Source: UBA6136 sp041178325 (GTDB taxonomy: Bacteria; Pseudomonadota; Gammaproteobacteria; Methylococcales; Methylococcaceae). Taken from it: 41,034 nucleotides of DNA. The stretch covers positions 1 to 41,034 of the forward strand of contig JBEGVN010000077.1 in NCBI GenBank assembly GCA_041178325.1, given 5' to 3'. Under the pieces are notes generated by a model. The model worked only from the letters and a program-made list of their open reading frames with translations. It was not told where the DNA came from and searched no databases. Positions 1 through 8,579 of this stretch are shown here, piece by piece. Both the position numbers and the translations under genes were made by a program. The number at the start of each line of letters is the position of its first letter. Positions within the stretch are counted from its first letter, which is position 1.

Positions 1-184
1 TGATACCGCGCGCACGTTCTTCCGGCGCTGCGTCGATCTGATCGTATGCCTTGAATGCACCACCGAAACGCTCTGCACCAACCTTCGTCAGTGCCGCGGT
101 CAGGGTCGTCTTGCCGTGGTCAACGTGACCAATGGTACCAACGTTGACATGCGGCTTGTTACGCGTAAATTTTTCCTTAGACAT
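1..184 (-). CDS. tuf: Elongation factor Tu (N-terminal part; runs off the window)
   Basis: EF-Tu is the GTPase that delivers aminoacyl-tRNA to the ribosome. Only the first 61 codons are present and the gene continues beyond base 1. The start of the protein reads MSKEKFTRNKPHVNVGTIG, and the P-loop GHVDHGKT lies at residues 19-26. The ATG at 184-182 follows an AAGGGG Shine-Dalgarno sequence about 9 nt upstream. It is the last visible member of a minus-strand tRNA-Tyr/tRNA-Gly/tRNA-Thr/tuf unit, the arrangement known for tufB in enteric bacteria. No separate promoter is evident between tRNA-Thr and the ATG, so co-transcription with the tRNAs is likely. Confidence 0.97.
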   Translation of the reverse strand, partial: MSKEKFTRNKPHVNVGTIGHVDHGKTTLTAALTKVGAERFGGAFKAYDQIDAAPEERARGI

Positions 185-228
185 CCGCAAAAACCCCTTA
201 ACTGTTGATTGCTAACAACCCTAACTAC

Positions 229-304
<76 letters not shown>

Positions 305-316
305 AAAACTCTTTAT

Positions 317-390
<74 letters not shown>

Positions 391-409
391 CACGGTAAAA
401 CCGCCCGAA

Positions 410-494
<85 letters not shown>

Positions 495-511
495 AATCGG
501 GTTAGCAGGCG

Positions 512-540
512 ATTATGTTCAAAAGATTGAGGGCCGTCAA
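512..540 (-). promoter_or_regulatory. Strong sigma-70 promoter of the tRNA-tuf operon
   Basis: On the minus strand, a -35 of TTGACG (540-535) is followed by exactly 17 nt and a -10 of CATAAT (517-512). A GC-rich CGCC discriminator comes next, and the first tRNA base is at 494. GC-rich discriminators are typical of stringently controlled stable-RNA promoters. The -35 overlaps the TGA stop of pth (539-537), so the two transcription units abut. Confidence 0.75.
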
Positions 541-1130
541 CCCCTTTTATCCTTCTCCCGAACCCTGACATTCAACTCATTCATTGCTTTCGGATAGTCT
601 CCGGACAAAATCAGAGGGAGTGCGCGCATCGCCTCGTCTACAGCACCCAGGATTTCCTGGGACTCCTGCTTGGATGGCGCATCAAGCACATAATTGGCGA
701 CCTGCGCCTTGTCCCCGGGATGCCCGATACCCAATCTGAGCCGATAAAACTCCGGCGATTTGAGGTGGAGCACCATGTCTCGAAGGCCATTATGACCCCC
801 ATGACCCCCGCCTTTCTTCAGCCTCACCACACCCGGCTCCAGATCCAGCTCATCGTGCGCCACCAAAATCTCCTCGACGCCGATCTTGTAGTATGCCGCC
901 GCCGCAAGAACCGAAGAACCACTGCGGTTCATATACGTTGTGGGCTTCAGCAAGACCAAGGTCTCGACCCCAGCATCCTTCCGAGCGACCGCACCCTGGA
1001 ATCGGGATTCCTCGCGAAAAGCCACGCCCAAGGATCGGGCCACCTCGTCCAAAAACCAAAACCCGGCGTTATGCCGGGTTTTTTCGTATCGGGGAGTGGG
1101 ATTTCCCAACCCGACCAGGAGCCGGATCAT
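537..1130 (-). CDS. pth: Peptidyl-tRNA hydrolase
   Basis: Pth releases tRNA from prematurely dropped peptidyl-tRNA in the cytoplasm. The 197-aa protein has the usual bacterial length and carries N10, H20 (in TRHNAGF), N68 (in YMNRSG), D93 (in HDELDL) and N114. These are the catalytic and tRNA-contact residues, at the same numbers as in the E. coli enzyme. The ATG is at 1130-1128. It lies 37 nt downstream of rplY in the same direction, the usual gammaproteobacterial order. The usual next gene, ychF, is absent; the tRNA-tuf operon follows instead. The codons for the H20 motif form a terminator-like palindrome (see 1058-1084). Confidence 0.97.
   Translation of the reverse strand: MIRLLVGLGNPTPRYEKTRHNAGFWFLDEVARSLGVAFREESRFQGAVARKDAGVETLVLLKPTTYMNRSGSSVLAAAAYYKIGVEEILVAHDELDLEPGVVRLKKGGGHGGHNGLRDMVLHLKSPEFYRLRLGIGHPGDKAQVANYVLDAPSKQESQEILGAVDEAMRALPLILSGDYPKAMNELNVRVREKDKRG
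1058..1084. other. Terminator-like hairpin inside the pth 5' coding region
   Basis: AAAACCCGGC (1058-1067) and GCCGGGTTTT (1073-1082) make a 10-bp stem with a 5-nt loop. Six T's follow on the plus strand, and TTTTGGTTTTT follows on the minus strand. It overlaps codons 17-24 of pth (KTRHNAGF), so the protein motif explains part of the symmetry. Whether it terminates or attenuates transcription in either direction is not known. Confidence 0.35.
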
Positions 1131-1167
1131 CGGCTATTCCGATGAATCCAGGTAGCCGAATGCCGCA

Positions 1168-1767
1168 TCAAGCCTCTTCACCACCGCCGACGCGGGGCGC
1201 CTGAATCGCAGCCACGAGCTGGTCGTGGCCTTCACCGTGAAGTAGCTCGACAATCTGTACGCCCGGCGGAACCTTGATGTCCGACAGGTGAACGGATTGA
1301 CCAATGTCCAGCTTGGCCATATCAATTGCGATGAATTCAGGAAGACGCGCAGGAAGACAGGTCACCTCAACATCAACCATCGCATGGGTGACCACACCGC
1401 CCTTCTTCGCGCCGACGGACGTTTCCTGATTCAGGAAGTGCAGCGGGACGTGAACCTTGATCTTCTGGGATTCGGTGACGCGCTGAAAATCCATATGGAG
1501 GATGATCGGGCGACTCGGGTGACGCTGCATATCCTTGAGGATAGCCGTCTCTTCCTTACCATCAATCCGAAGGGTCAGGATGTGGGAGTAGGTTGCCTCA
1601 TCCTCAAGCGCCTTGTTGACCTTATTATGATCCAGCGTGATACCGACCGGATCACTGCTGCCGCCGTAGAGCACAGCCGGGATCTTGCCTTCAACACGAA
1701 GACGACGAGAATTACCACGCCCTAAATCTTTGCGGAGCTCCGCATCAAATACATAACTGCCTGCCAT
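1168..1767 (-). CDS. rplY: 50S ribosomal protein L25 (TL5/Ctc type)
   Basis: This 5S-rRNA-binding protein has 199 aa, the long two-domain form. The N-terminal L25 domain covers about residues 5-92 (start MAGSYVFDAELRKDLGRGNS, with the RRLRVEGKIPAVLYGG segment). A C-terminal beta domain follows to about residue 185 and ends in an acidic, glycine-rich tail. The ATG at 1767-1765 follows a GGAG Shine-Dalgarno. It lies between prs and pth on the minus strand, the standard neighbourhood, and is probably co-transcribed with pth. Confidence 0.97.
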   Translation of the reverse strand: MAGSYVFDAELRKDLGRGNSRRLRVEGKIPAVLYGGSSDPVGITLDHNKVNKALEDEATYSHILTLRIDGKEETAILKDMQRHPSRPIILHMDFQRVTESQKIKVHVPLHFLNQETSVGAKKGGVVTHAMVDVEVTCLPARLPEFIAIDMAKLDIGQSVHLSDIKVPPGVQIVELLHGEGHDQLVAAIQAPRVGGGEEA

Positions 1768-1811
1768 CTTTTTTCTCCAAATACTCTGAGCAGTTGCGGG
1801 ATACGTCGACC

Positions 1812-2765
1812 TTAGTCAACGTACATTGAGCTGACCGACTCCCCCGCCGCCATGCGGCGAATGGTTTCAGCCAACATTTCGGCAACACTGAGCTGCCGGA
1901 TTTTCTTACAGCGCTTGGCTTCCGGACGAAGCGGAATCGAGTTGGTCACCACCAGCTCATCCAGCACTGATTCGTTGATGTTCTCCAGAGCTCGCCCTGA
2001 GAGAACCGCATGCGTACAGTAGGCAACGACCTTGAGTGCGCCATGATCCTTCAGCGCTTCCGCAGCCTTGCATAAGGTTCCTGCAGTATCCACCAAGTCA
2101 TCCACCATGATGCAGGTTCGCCCCCTGACATCCCCGATAATGTTCATCACCTTGGCCTCATTGGCCTTTGGGCGCCGCTTATCGATGATGGCTAAATCTG
2201 CCTCATCAAGCCGCTTCGCCAGCGCTCTCGCCCTGACAACACCACCGACATCAGGCGAGACCACCATAAGATTGGGATAATGCTGTCGCCATACATCACC
2301 CAGCAGGATAGGCGAGGCGTAGACATTGTCTACCGGCACATCAAAAAATCCCTGAATCTGGTCCGCGTGAAGATCCAGCGTAAGCACCCTGTCAGCGCCA
2401 GCCGCAGTGATCATCTTGGCCACGAGCTTCGCAGCAATCGGCACACGCGCTGAGCGAATTCTCCGATCCTGGCGCGAATATCCATAATAGGGGATGACCG
2501 CGGTAATCAGGCCTGCCGATGAGCGCCGAAACGCGTCAATCATCACCAGGAGCTCCATCAGGTTCTCATTTACCGGCGAACATGTCGGCTGAATGACATA
2601 AACCTGCCGGCCTCGCACGTTCTCCTCAATCTCGAACGAGATCTCCCCATCCGAGAAGCGCCCGATGGTCGACTGACCCAGTCGCATGTTCAAGGATCGA
2701 GCAATGCCCTTGCCCAATGGCAGATTTGCATTCCCCGAAAAGACCATAAATGTCGGATCAGACAT
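1812..2765 (-). CDS. prs: Ribose-phosphate pyrophosphokinase (PRPP synthase)
   Basis: It makes phosphoribosyl pyrophosphate from ribose 5-phosphate and ATP for nucleotide, histidine, tryptophan and NAD synthesis. At 317 aa it has class I length. Visible motifs are the flexible-loop segment YYGYSRQDRR, the metal/ATP region DLHADQIQGFF, VVSPDVGG, and the PRPP-binding loop VDDLVDTAGTL. The ATG at 2765 is preceded by an AAGGAAG Shine-Dalgarno. tRNA-Gln lies directly upstream. Confidence 0.98.
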   Translation of the reverse strand: MSDPTFMVFSGNANLPLGKGIARSLNMRLGQSTIGRFSDGEISFEIEENVRGRQVYVIQPTCSPVNENLMELLVMIDAFRRSSAGLITAVIPYYGYSRQDRRIRSARVPIAAKLVAKMITAAGADRVLTLDLHADQIQGFFDVPVDNVYASPILLGDVWRQHYPNLMVVSPDVGGVVRARALAKRLDEADLAIIDKRRPKANEAKVMNIIGDVRGRTCIMVDDLVDTAGTLCKAAEALKDHGALKVVAYCTHAVLSGRALENINESVLDELVVTNSIPLRPEAKRCKKIRQLSVAEMLAETIRRMAAGESVSSMYVD

Positions 2766-2801
2766 TCAGACAGCTTCCTTTGTCGCGGTTACCGGTGGAT
2801 T

Positions 2802-2876
2802 TGGCTGGGGCGCCAGGATTCGAACCTGGGCATGGCGGGATCAAAACCCGCTGCCTTACCGCTTGGCTACGCCCCA
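2802..2876 (-). tRNA. tRNA-Gln (anticodon TTG)
   Basis: A 75-nt minus-strand cloverleaf with acceptor TGGGGCG/CGCCCCA, anticodon loop TTTTGAT (anticodon TTG) and T-loop GGTTCGAATCC. CCA is encoded at 2804-2802. It is placed between ispE and prs, as in pseudomonads and relatives, and is probably processed from the ispE-prs transcript. Confidence 0.97.
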
Positions 2877-2895
2877 AAAACTTTCTATACCAGAC

Positions 2896-3744
2896 TCATC
2901 GACACGCATCGAGCAAGGGCGATCGATTGAGCCCCTTGGCCACAAAAGAGCGCCAGGCGGGGCCCAAGGCCCGCCTCGCATCAAGCGCCTCCGCCTCGGA
3001 CGGATAGGCGGCAAATACACAGGCCCCCGTGCCGGTAAGACGTGCTTCGCCGACCACAGAAAGCGCCTCGATGGCGGCGGCCACCTCAGGATAGTGCTGC
3101 AGCACCACCGGAAGGCAATGATTTTCCCGCCGACCTTCAAAAAAGCTAGCCATTTTGATTGGCGGGTTGTTTCTTGTCAAATCAGGGTCCGCAAATACGC
3201 GGCCCGTGGCCACATGACACTCAGGAACCAAAACGAGATACCAAGGCTCATCAAGATCGAGTGGCGTCAAATCCTCACCGACACCCTCGCCCCAGGCAGC
3301 AAAGCCCTCAATAAAGACCGGAACGTCCGCACCCAACTTAAGTCCGATAGCCTTGAGTGCGGACTGACTGAGCCCGGCACCCCAAAGATGATTCAGAGCC
3401 ACCAGTGTCGTCGCAGCATCCGAGCTCCCACCCCCCAGACCACCCCCCATCGGCAGGTTTTTTTCAACCGAAATCGTGGCCCCTTTGGAAGTTCCGGCCG
3501 CCTCCTGCAAGGCCCGCGCAGCGCGCACCGTGAGATCGGATTCCTCCGGAACACCCGGTAACGGTCGAGCCAGTCCGATGACGCCATCCTCACGCACTGT
3601 GAAATCGATCCAGTCACACTGATCGATGAACTGGAAGACGGTCTGCAACAAGTGATAGCCATCTTCGCGCCGACCGACGATTCGAAGCAAAAGATTAAGC
3701 TTAGCCGGCGCCGGGAAGCGGGCAGTGATAGGAGCTTTCGTCAT
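2896..3744 (-). CDS. ispE: 4-diphosphocytidyl-2-C-methyl-D-erythritol kinase
   Basis: IspE is the ATP-dependent kinase of the MEP isoprenoid pathway. The 282-aa protein has the usual GHMP-kinase layout. The substrate motif PAPAKLNLLLRI lies near residue 11, and the glycine-rich ATP loop LPMGGGLGGGSSDA lies near residues 95-109. A C-terminal GHMP domain holds the GTGACVFA motif. Its start overlaps the lolB stop by 4 nt (ATGA), so the two are translationally coupled. Confidence 0.97.
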   Translation of the reverse strand: MTKAPITARFPAPAKLNLLLRIVGRREDGYHLLQTVFQFIDQCDWIDFTVREDGVIGLARPLPGVPEESDLTVRAARALQEAAGTSKGATISVEKNLPMGGGLGGGSSDAATTLVALNHLWGAGLSQSALKAIGLKLGADVPVFIEGFAAWGEGVGEDLTPLDLDEPWYLVLVPECHVATGRVFADPDLTRNNPPIKMASFFEGRRENHCLPVVLQHYPEVAAAIEALSVVGEARLTGTGACVFAAYPSEAEALDARRALGPAWRSFVAKGLNRSPLLDACR

Positions 3745-4331
3745 GATTTACCTGAGGGAGATGAACTCGGATTCCACTGATCCATGATGATCTTAAGACG
3801 CACGCCACCCCCTTCCACCAAAAGACGACCCGGCAGCGTGTAACCACCCACGGTCATCAGACTTGAGGGAACGATACGCCAACCCTGTTGCATAAAGCCC
3901 CCCACAGGGCCTGATACCAGGGGCTGAGAAGGCTCCTCGGCATTAGGAATGCCTAAAATCCAGCAACGAAGGCTCTTGAGCGGGACCGCAAAACCAAGTC
4001 GTGCCTTCAAAGCCGCCTCGGGATCTCGCGCCAGATGCTCAATGCCATCACCCTCGTTTATGTAGATCAGATCCTTCTGAAGAATGATGGAGACCAAGCC
4101 CTGGCTTAGCGGACCCGTGAGGCGCAGCCGATCTTGCTTGAGATCATGGCTCCAAGCAAGATCCGCCTGCCAGGAATCCTTTGCGGCATGAACACCAATT
4201 CGGCCCTCCATGTCCCAGACGGTCAGTCGGTCCGGCGAACTGGACAAGGACGAAGTTTCAGCATTCCCCTGTAACGTCGCACACCCTGAAAAACCCAGCA
4301 ACAGCAAGATCACGACGAAAAGCCGATTCAT
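3741..4331 (-). CDS. lolB: Outer-membrane lipoprotein receptor LolB
   Basis: LolB accepts lipoproteins from LolA and inserts them in the outer membrane. The protein has 196 aa. A lipoprotein signal peptide (MNRLFVVILLLLGFSGC) ends at C17; the -3 residue is Phe, which is slightly off the consensus lipobox. The mature part has the LolB features WDMEGRIGV near the start, a LTGPLSQG strand, and a late glycine-rich YTLPGRLLVEGGG segment. It overlaps both neighbours (the TPR lipoprotein and ispE) by 4 nt, and this position next to ispE is the standard one. Confidence 0.93.
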   Translation of the reverse strand: MNRLFVVILLLLGFSGCATLQGNAETSSLSSSPDRLTVWDMEGRIGVHAAKDSWQADLAWSHDLKQDRLRLTGPLSQGLVSIILQKDLIYINEGDGIEHLARDPEAALKARLGFAVPLKSLRCWILGIPNAEEPSQPLVSGPVGGFMQQGWRIVPSSLMTVGGYTLPGRLLVEGGGVRLKIIMDQWNPSSSPSGKS

Positions 4332-6061
4332 TTGGACGCACCCGTAAACACCTCAGGGTAGGTTTGATGAATGCGCTGCATATCCTGTTGCTGTGAGTCT
4401 CGCTTCCAGGCATCCAGCCAAATCTGGCGCGCCTCGCCTTTTCGACCCATGGTCCAAAGCACCTCACCCAGATGGGCAGCAATCTCGGGATCCGCAAAAA
4501 GTCCGTAAGCCTTTTTAAGCGGCGTCACGGCATCCTGCAGTTTTCCCTTGCGAAAGAGAACCCAGCCGTAGCTGTCCAGAATCGCAGGATCTCCCGGCCG
4601 TTTGGCGAGCGCACGGCGGATGTAGCCTTCCGCCTCGTCCAGCCGGGCCGGGTAATGTACCGTCAGAGAAAAACCCAAGGCATTGAGCGCTGCCGCGTCA
4701 TCCGGGTTTTTTTCCAGAAGCGCCTTAAGATCGGCCTCCATGACATCCAATCGATTCAACTGCTCGCCCAGAAGACCCCGCGTATAGAGCAGTTCCGGCT
4801 GATCCGGCATTTGCCGGATGGCATCAGAAAGAAGATCGAAGGCCACTTCCGACTGGCGGAGCTTGATCAGCATTTCAGCTTCAATCAGGAAAAGCCTGAG
4901 ACGCTCTTTGGGGAATTCAGCTCGCGCCGCCGCCAATCGCTCACGCGCCTCACTGGTTCGCCCCAGAACGATAAGCGCTGAAATCGCATTAAATCGGGCA
5001 TCAAAGAGCATGGGCCCATCCTTGATCCGATCAAACTCCCTGAGCGCGACCTCGGTTCGGCCTTCCCGAGCGTCAATTAGCGCCAATGAGAACGTGGCTT
5101 GCGGTCGAAAGCGCTGATCAGTCGATAAAAGATCAAATTCTTTGCGCGCTTTGGTTAGTTCACCGAGCTCCATCCAGACTGACGCCAACGCAAAACGGGC
5201 ATCGTCGTTGCCTGGATCCCGGGAGACAACTTTGGCCAATTCGCGCTCGGCTGCAGCAAAGTCTCCCACCTTCGCTAAGAACTGCCCATAAATCAGGCCC
5301 AAGCGAGGATTCTTCGGATCTATCCGATAGGCCTTTTCAAGCGCTGCCCGCCCCGCCCGAAGATCCCCAGACTGCAATAGGAGCTGCGCCTGCAACATGA
5401 GAGCCCGACTCCAGTTCGGGCGCATTGCAAGAGCTCTTGAGATCTCTTCTTGGGCGACCATCAATGCCCCTTCCTCCGTAGCCAAGTACGCCGAGGCCAG
5501 ATGAATTTCGGGGACCTTGGGCAACCGATCGACCAGATCACGCATAATTTCAAGCCCGCGCTCGCGCTCCTTTTCAGCATCCATCCAGCGCACCAGCTCT
5601 ATGAGCGTATTCTCAAGGTCCGGATCCTTGAGCTCGATCAGCTGACGAATCTCATCGGCAGCTTCACTGATCTCATCATTTTTCACCCTGAGGATCAGGG
5701 TCAGGCGATGTGCTGAAACACTTTTGGGGTCAAGCTCTGCCCACACTTCAGCCGCCTCGGTCGCCTTGTCGGCGTTCTTGACATAAACCGCCACCTGAGT
5801 CGCCCGTGCGGCCACCTTGGGATCATGCGTCAAGCGAAGGGCCCGCATGTAGTAATCCAACGCGAGCTCGTAATGCCCCCGCTGGCCTGCGACCTCTGCC
5901 GCCAGCATGAGGAAGACGGGGTCATTTTCATCCGCAGGATCGGGCGCACCCTGCGTGATGGGTTCAGGGACTCCCTCTTCCGGTCCGGGCGCCCCAACAC
6001 CGGCGCAGCCGGTTGCCCAGAGGATTCCAGCCACCAACAGGGTCACAAAGGTTTTCAGCAC
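4328..6061 (-). CDS. TPR-repeat lipoprotein (lolB-upstream family)
   Basis: A 577-aa protein with a lipoprotein signal peptide whose lipobox ATGC places the lipidated cysteine at residue 19. The rest is alpha-helical and dominated by tetratricopeptide repeats. Examples are GHYELALDYYMRALRL near residue 60 and the repeats around residues 430-530 (AALNALGFSL, DEAEGYIRRALAKRPG, DPAILDSYGWVLFRKG). This gene type regularly sits between lolB and divergent hemA in gammaproteobacteria (PA4667 in Pseudomonas, from memory). It is probably a periplasm-facing scaffold; its exact partner is not evident. The stop overlaps the lolB start by 4 nt. Confidence 0.85.
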   Translation of the reverse strand: MLKTFVTLLVAGILWATGCAGVGAPGPEEGVPEPITQGAPDPADENDPVFLMLAAEVAGQRGHYELALDYYMRALRLTHDPKVAARATQVAVYVKNADKATEAAEVWAELDPKSVSAHRLTLILRVKNDEISEAADEIRQLIELKDPDLENTLIELVRWMDAEKERERGLEIMRDLVDRLPKVPEIHLASAYLATEEGALMVAQEEISRALAMRPNWSRALMLQAQLLLQSGDLRAGRAALEKAYRIDPKNPRLGLIYGQFLAKVGDFAAAERELAKVVSRDPGNDDARFALASVWMELGELTKARKEFDLLSTDQRFRPQATFSLALIDAREGRTEVALREFDRIKDGPMLFDARFNAISALIVLGRTSEARERLAAARAEFPKERLRLFLIEAEMLIKLRQSEVAFDLLSDAIRQMPDQPELLYTRGLLGEQLNRLDVMEADLKALLEKNPDDAAALNALGFSLTVHYPARLDEAEGYIRRALAKRPGDPAILDSYGWVLFRKGKLQDAVTPLKKAYGLFADPEIAAHLGEVLWTMGRKGEARQIWLDAWKRDSQQQDMQRIHQTYPEVFTGASK

Positions 6062-6227
6062 GGGCTAAGGGCCTCAAGAAGAAAAGATGGGGACGCGTCC
6101 ACCCCAGTCAAACAGGGCATTTTCTGGGAAGATTCGGGATCCATCGAGCAACAAACACCCGGGCCCATACCCAGACGGCTCGCTATTCCCTAGAATTATA
6201 TTCCGAAAGCATCATGCAGTGAGCCGA

Positions 6228-7487
6228 ATGGCCATCATCACCCTGGGACTTAACCATAACACCGCCCCCGTTTCGGTCCGCGAACGCATTGCGTTCCCTG
6301 CCGAGGGGATGATCCACGCACTCAAGAACCTTGCGTGTGTCCCGGCGGTCGAGGAGGCGGCGATTCTCTCAACCTGTAACCGCACGGAACTTTACTGCGG
6401 CCTGAGCACGCAGGACCCCGAGCCTCTCCTGGACTGGCTTGAACGGGCACAGCGCCTCAAGCGGGAAGACTTTCAACCCTTCCTCTACACGCATCATGAC
6501 AGCTCCACCATACGACACATGTTCCGCGTAGCCTCCGGACTGGACTCAATGGTGCTGGGTGAACCCCAGATCCTCGGGCAAATGAAATCGGCCTATCAAG
6601 TGGCCACAGAAGCCGGCACCGTTGGAAAAACCCTCGGCAAGCTCTTCCAGCATACGTTCAGCGCCGCCAAGAAAGTCAGAACCGATACCGCCATTGGCAG
6701 CAGCCCTGTCTCGGTCGCCTTTGCCGCAATCAGGCTGGCCCAGCGCATCTTTGAGGATTTGAGTGAACAGACCGCTGTACTCATTGGCGCTGGAGAGACC
6801 ATCGAACTGACCGCACGACACCTCACGGAAAATCGGATCGGCGAACTCATCATCGCCAACCGGACCTATGATCGAGCGCACCTTTTGGCTCAGCAGTTCA
6901 ACGGTTTTGCTATTTCACTCCATGAGCTTCCGCAGCATTTGGCGAAGGCCGACATTGTTGTGTCATCCACCGCGAGCCCACTCCCAATCCTTGGTAAGGG
7001 CAGCGTCGAAAGCGCCATCAAAGCGCGCCGCCATAAACCCATGTTCATGGTCGACCTTGCCGTTCCACGCGACATCGAGCCCGAAGTCGAGCAGATCCGC
7101 GATGTCTACCTTTACACCGTTGACGATCTCCGCCACACCATCGAAGAAAGCCTTCGCTCTCGCCAGGAAGCCGCCAAGCAGGCCGAAGAAATCATCGACG
7201 TCGAGGTTGCCCACTTTCTCAACTGGATGAGAGCTCAGGGCGCAACCGATACGATTCGAGAACTAAGAGCCCAGGCCGACAGCATTCGGGAAGAGGCCCT
7301 TGAACGCGCTCTGAGAGGGCTTCGCGCCGGGCAATCGCCAGAAGAAAGCCTCGCCTATTTGTCGCTCCTCCTAACCAACAAATTCACCCATCTCCCCAGC
7401 ACCCAGCTCCGACAAGCCGGCACCCACGAGCGAGAAGACCTGATAGCCGCTGCGCGAGAACTTTTCCAACTCAAGGATAACCACTGA
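6228..7487 (+). CDS. hemA: Glutamyl-tRNA reductase
   Basis: HemA reduces Glu-tRNA(Glu) to glutamate-1-semialdehyde, the first committed step of C5-pathway heme synthesis. From the ATG at 6228 the protein is 419 aa. This puts the catalytic cysteine of STCNRTELY at residue 50, as in E. coli, which supports this start. The open frame extends upstream to 6087, and a GTG at 6219 is three codons earlier. The NADPH-binding domain follows (VLIGAGETIELTARHL), then the C-terminal dimerisation helix. It is divergent from the TPR lipoprotein across about 165 nt and is followed 4 nt later by prfA. Confidence 0.96.
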   Translation: MAIITLGLNHNTAPVSVRERIAFPAEGMIHALKNLACVPAVEEAAILSTCNRTELYCGLSTQDPEPLLDWLERAQRLKREDFQPFLYTHHDSSTIRHMFRVASGLDSMVLGEPQILGQMKSAYQVATEAGTVGKTLGKLFQHTFSAAKKVRTDTAIGSSPVSVAFAAIRLAQRIFEDLSEQTAVLIGAGETIELTARHLTENRIGELIIANRTYDRAHLLAQQFNGFAISLHELPQHLAKADIVVSSTASPLPILGKGSVESAIKARRHKPMFMVDLAVPRDIEPEVEQIRDVYLYTVDDLRHTIEESLRSRQEAAKQAEEIIDVEVAHFLNWMRAQGATDTIRELRAQADSIREEALERALRGLRAGQSPEESLAYLSLLLTNKFTHLPSTQLRQAGTHEREDLIAAARELFQLKDNH

Positions 7488-7491
7488 ATCC

Positions 7492-8574
7492 GTGAAAGAC
7501 TCGATCCGGCAGAAACTCGAACAACTCTCCCAAAGATTCGAGGAAATTACCGCGCTTTTGGCCGAACCTGAGACGCAGAACGATCAGGATCGCTTCCGCG
7601 CACTGAGCAAAGAATATGCGCAGCTCAACCCCCTCGTCTCGACCTACAGGGAGTATGACACCGCCGCGGACGCCAAAACCTTCGCAGAAAGCCTGACCAG
7701 CGACACCGACCCAGATGTGCGCGCCATGGCCGCAGATGAAATCAAGACGGCATCAGAAAGTCTCGAGATATTGGGGCAAAAGCTCCAGGTCCTTCTCTTG
7801 CCCCGGGATCCCAACGACGAACGTAACGTCTTTCTTGAAATTCGCGCAGGGACTGGCGGGGCCGAGGCCGCCCTTTTCTCCGGCGACCTCTACAAAATGT
7901 ACGTGCGTTACGCTGAGCTCAAGGGCTGGAAAACCGAAGCGATTTCCGAAAGCGAGGGCGAACAGGGCGGCTTTAAGGAGGTCATCGTTCGCATCAGCGG
8001 CCAAGATGTCTACTCGCAGCTCAAGTTCGAGGCCGGCACCCACCGCGTCCAACGGGTTCCCGAGACCGAAGCCCAGGGCCGCATTCACACCTCCGCCTGC
8101 ACTGTCGCGATTCTCGCCGAAGTTGAGGAGGTCGAGATCGACATCAATCCCGCGGATCTCCGCATCGACACCTATCGGGCCTCTGGGGCCGGTGGACAGC
8201 ACGTCAATAAGACCGAGTCAGCCATCCGCATCACTCACATCCCGACCGGGGTGGTGGTGGAGTGTCAGGATGAGCGGTCACAACACAAAAACCGCGCCCG
8301 AGCAATGTCGCTCTTGCAATCGCGCATCCTCTCGCAAAAACAGGAAGCTCAGTCCGCTGAAATTGCAGCCTCTCGCAAGCTTCAGGTCGGAAGCGGCGAT
8401 CGCTCCGAGCGCATTCGAACCTATAATTTTCCTCAGGGACGGCTAACGGATCACCGGATCAATCTGACCCTCTATCGCCTCGAATCCATCATGGAAGGCG
8501 AACTCGACCCTGTGATCGAACCTTTACTGAGCGAACATCAGGCCGAACTTCTCGCGCAACTCGGCGAAGAGTAA
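7492..8574 (+). CDS. prfA: Peptide chain release factor 1
   Basis: RF1 reads the UAA and UAG stop codons. It has 360 aa, the usual length, and starts with GTG 4 nt after the hemA stop. The codon-recognition tripeptide is PET at residues 190-192 (PxT type, hence RF1 rather than RF2). The peptidyl-transferase GGQ motif is at residues 234-236 in GAGGQHVNK. Its glutamine is the target of the PrmC methylase encoded next door. hemA-prfA-prmC is a conserved operon. Confidence 0.98.
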   Translation: MKDSIRQKLEQLSQRFEEITALLAEPETQNDQDRFRALSKEYAQLNPLVSTYREYDTAADAKTFAESLTSDTDPDVRAMAADEIKTASESLEILGQKLQVLLLPRDPNDERNVFLEIRAGTGGAEAALFSGDLYKMYVRYAELKGWKTEAISESEGEQGGFKEVIVRISGQDVYSQLKFEAGTHRVQRVPETEAQGRIHTSACTVAILAEVEEVEIDINPADLRIDTYRASGAGGQHVNKTESAIRITHIPTGVVVECQDERSQHKNRARAMSLLQSRILSQKQEAQSAEIAASRKLQVGSGDRSERIRTYNFPQGRLTDHRINLTLYRLESIMEGELDPVIEPLLSEHQAELLAQLGEE

Positions 8575-8579
8575 GGATC

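Noticed and set aside
2686..3561. 291-codon plus-strand frame crossing prs, tRNA-Gln and ispE
   Set aside because: It runs through a tRNA and opposite two certain genes; the product is low-complexity and unrecognisable.
6087..6227. Upstream extension of hemA
   Set aside because: The extension would move the catalytic Cys from position 50 and covers the divergent promoter region; ATG 6228 fits the family.
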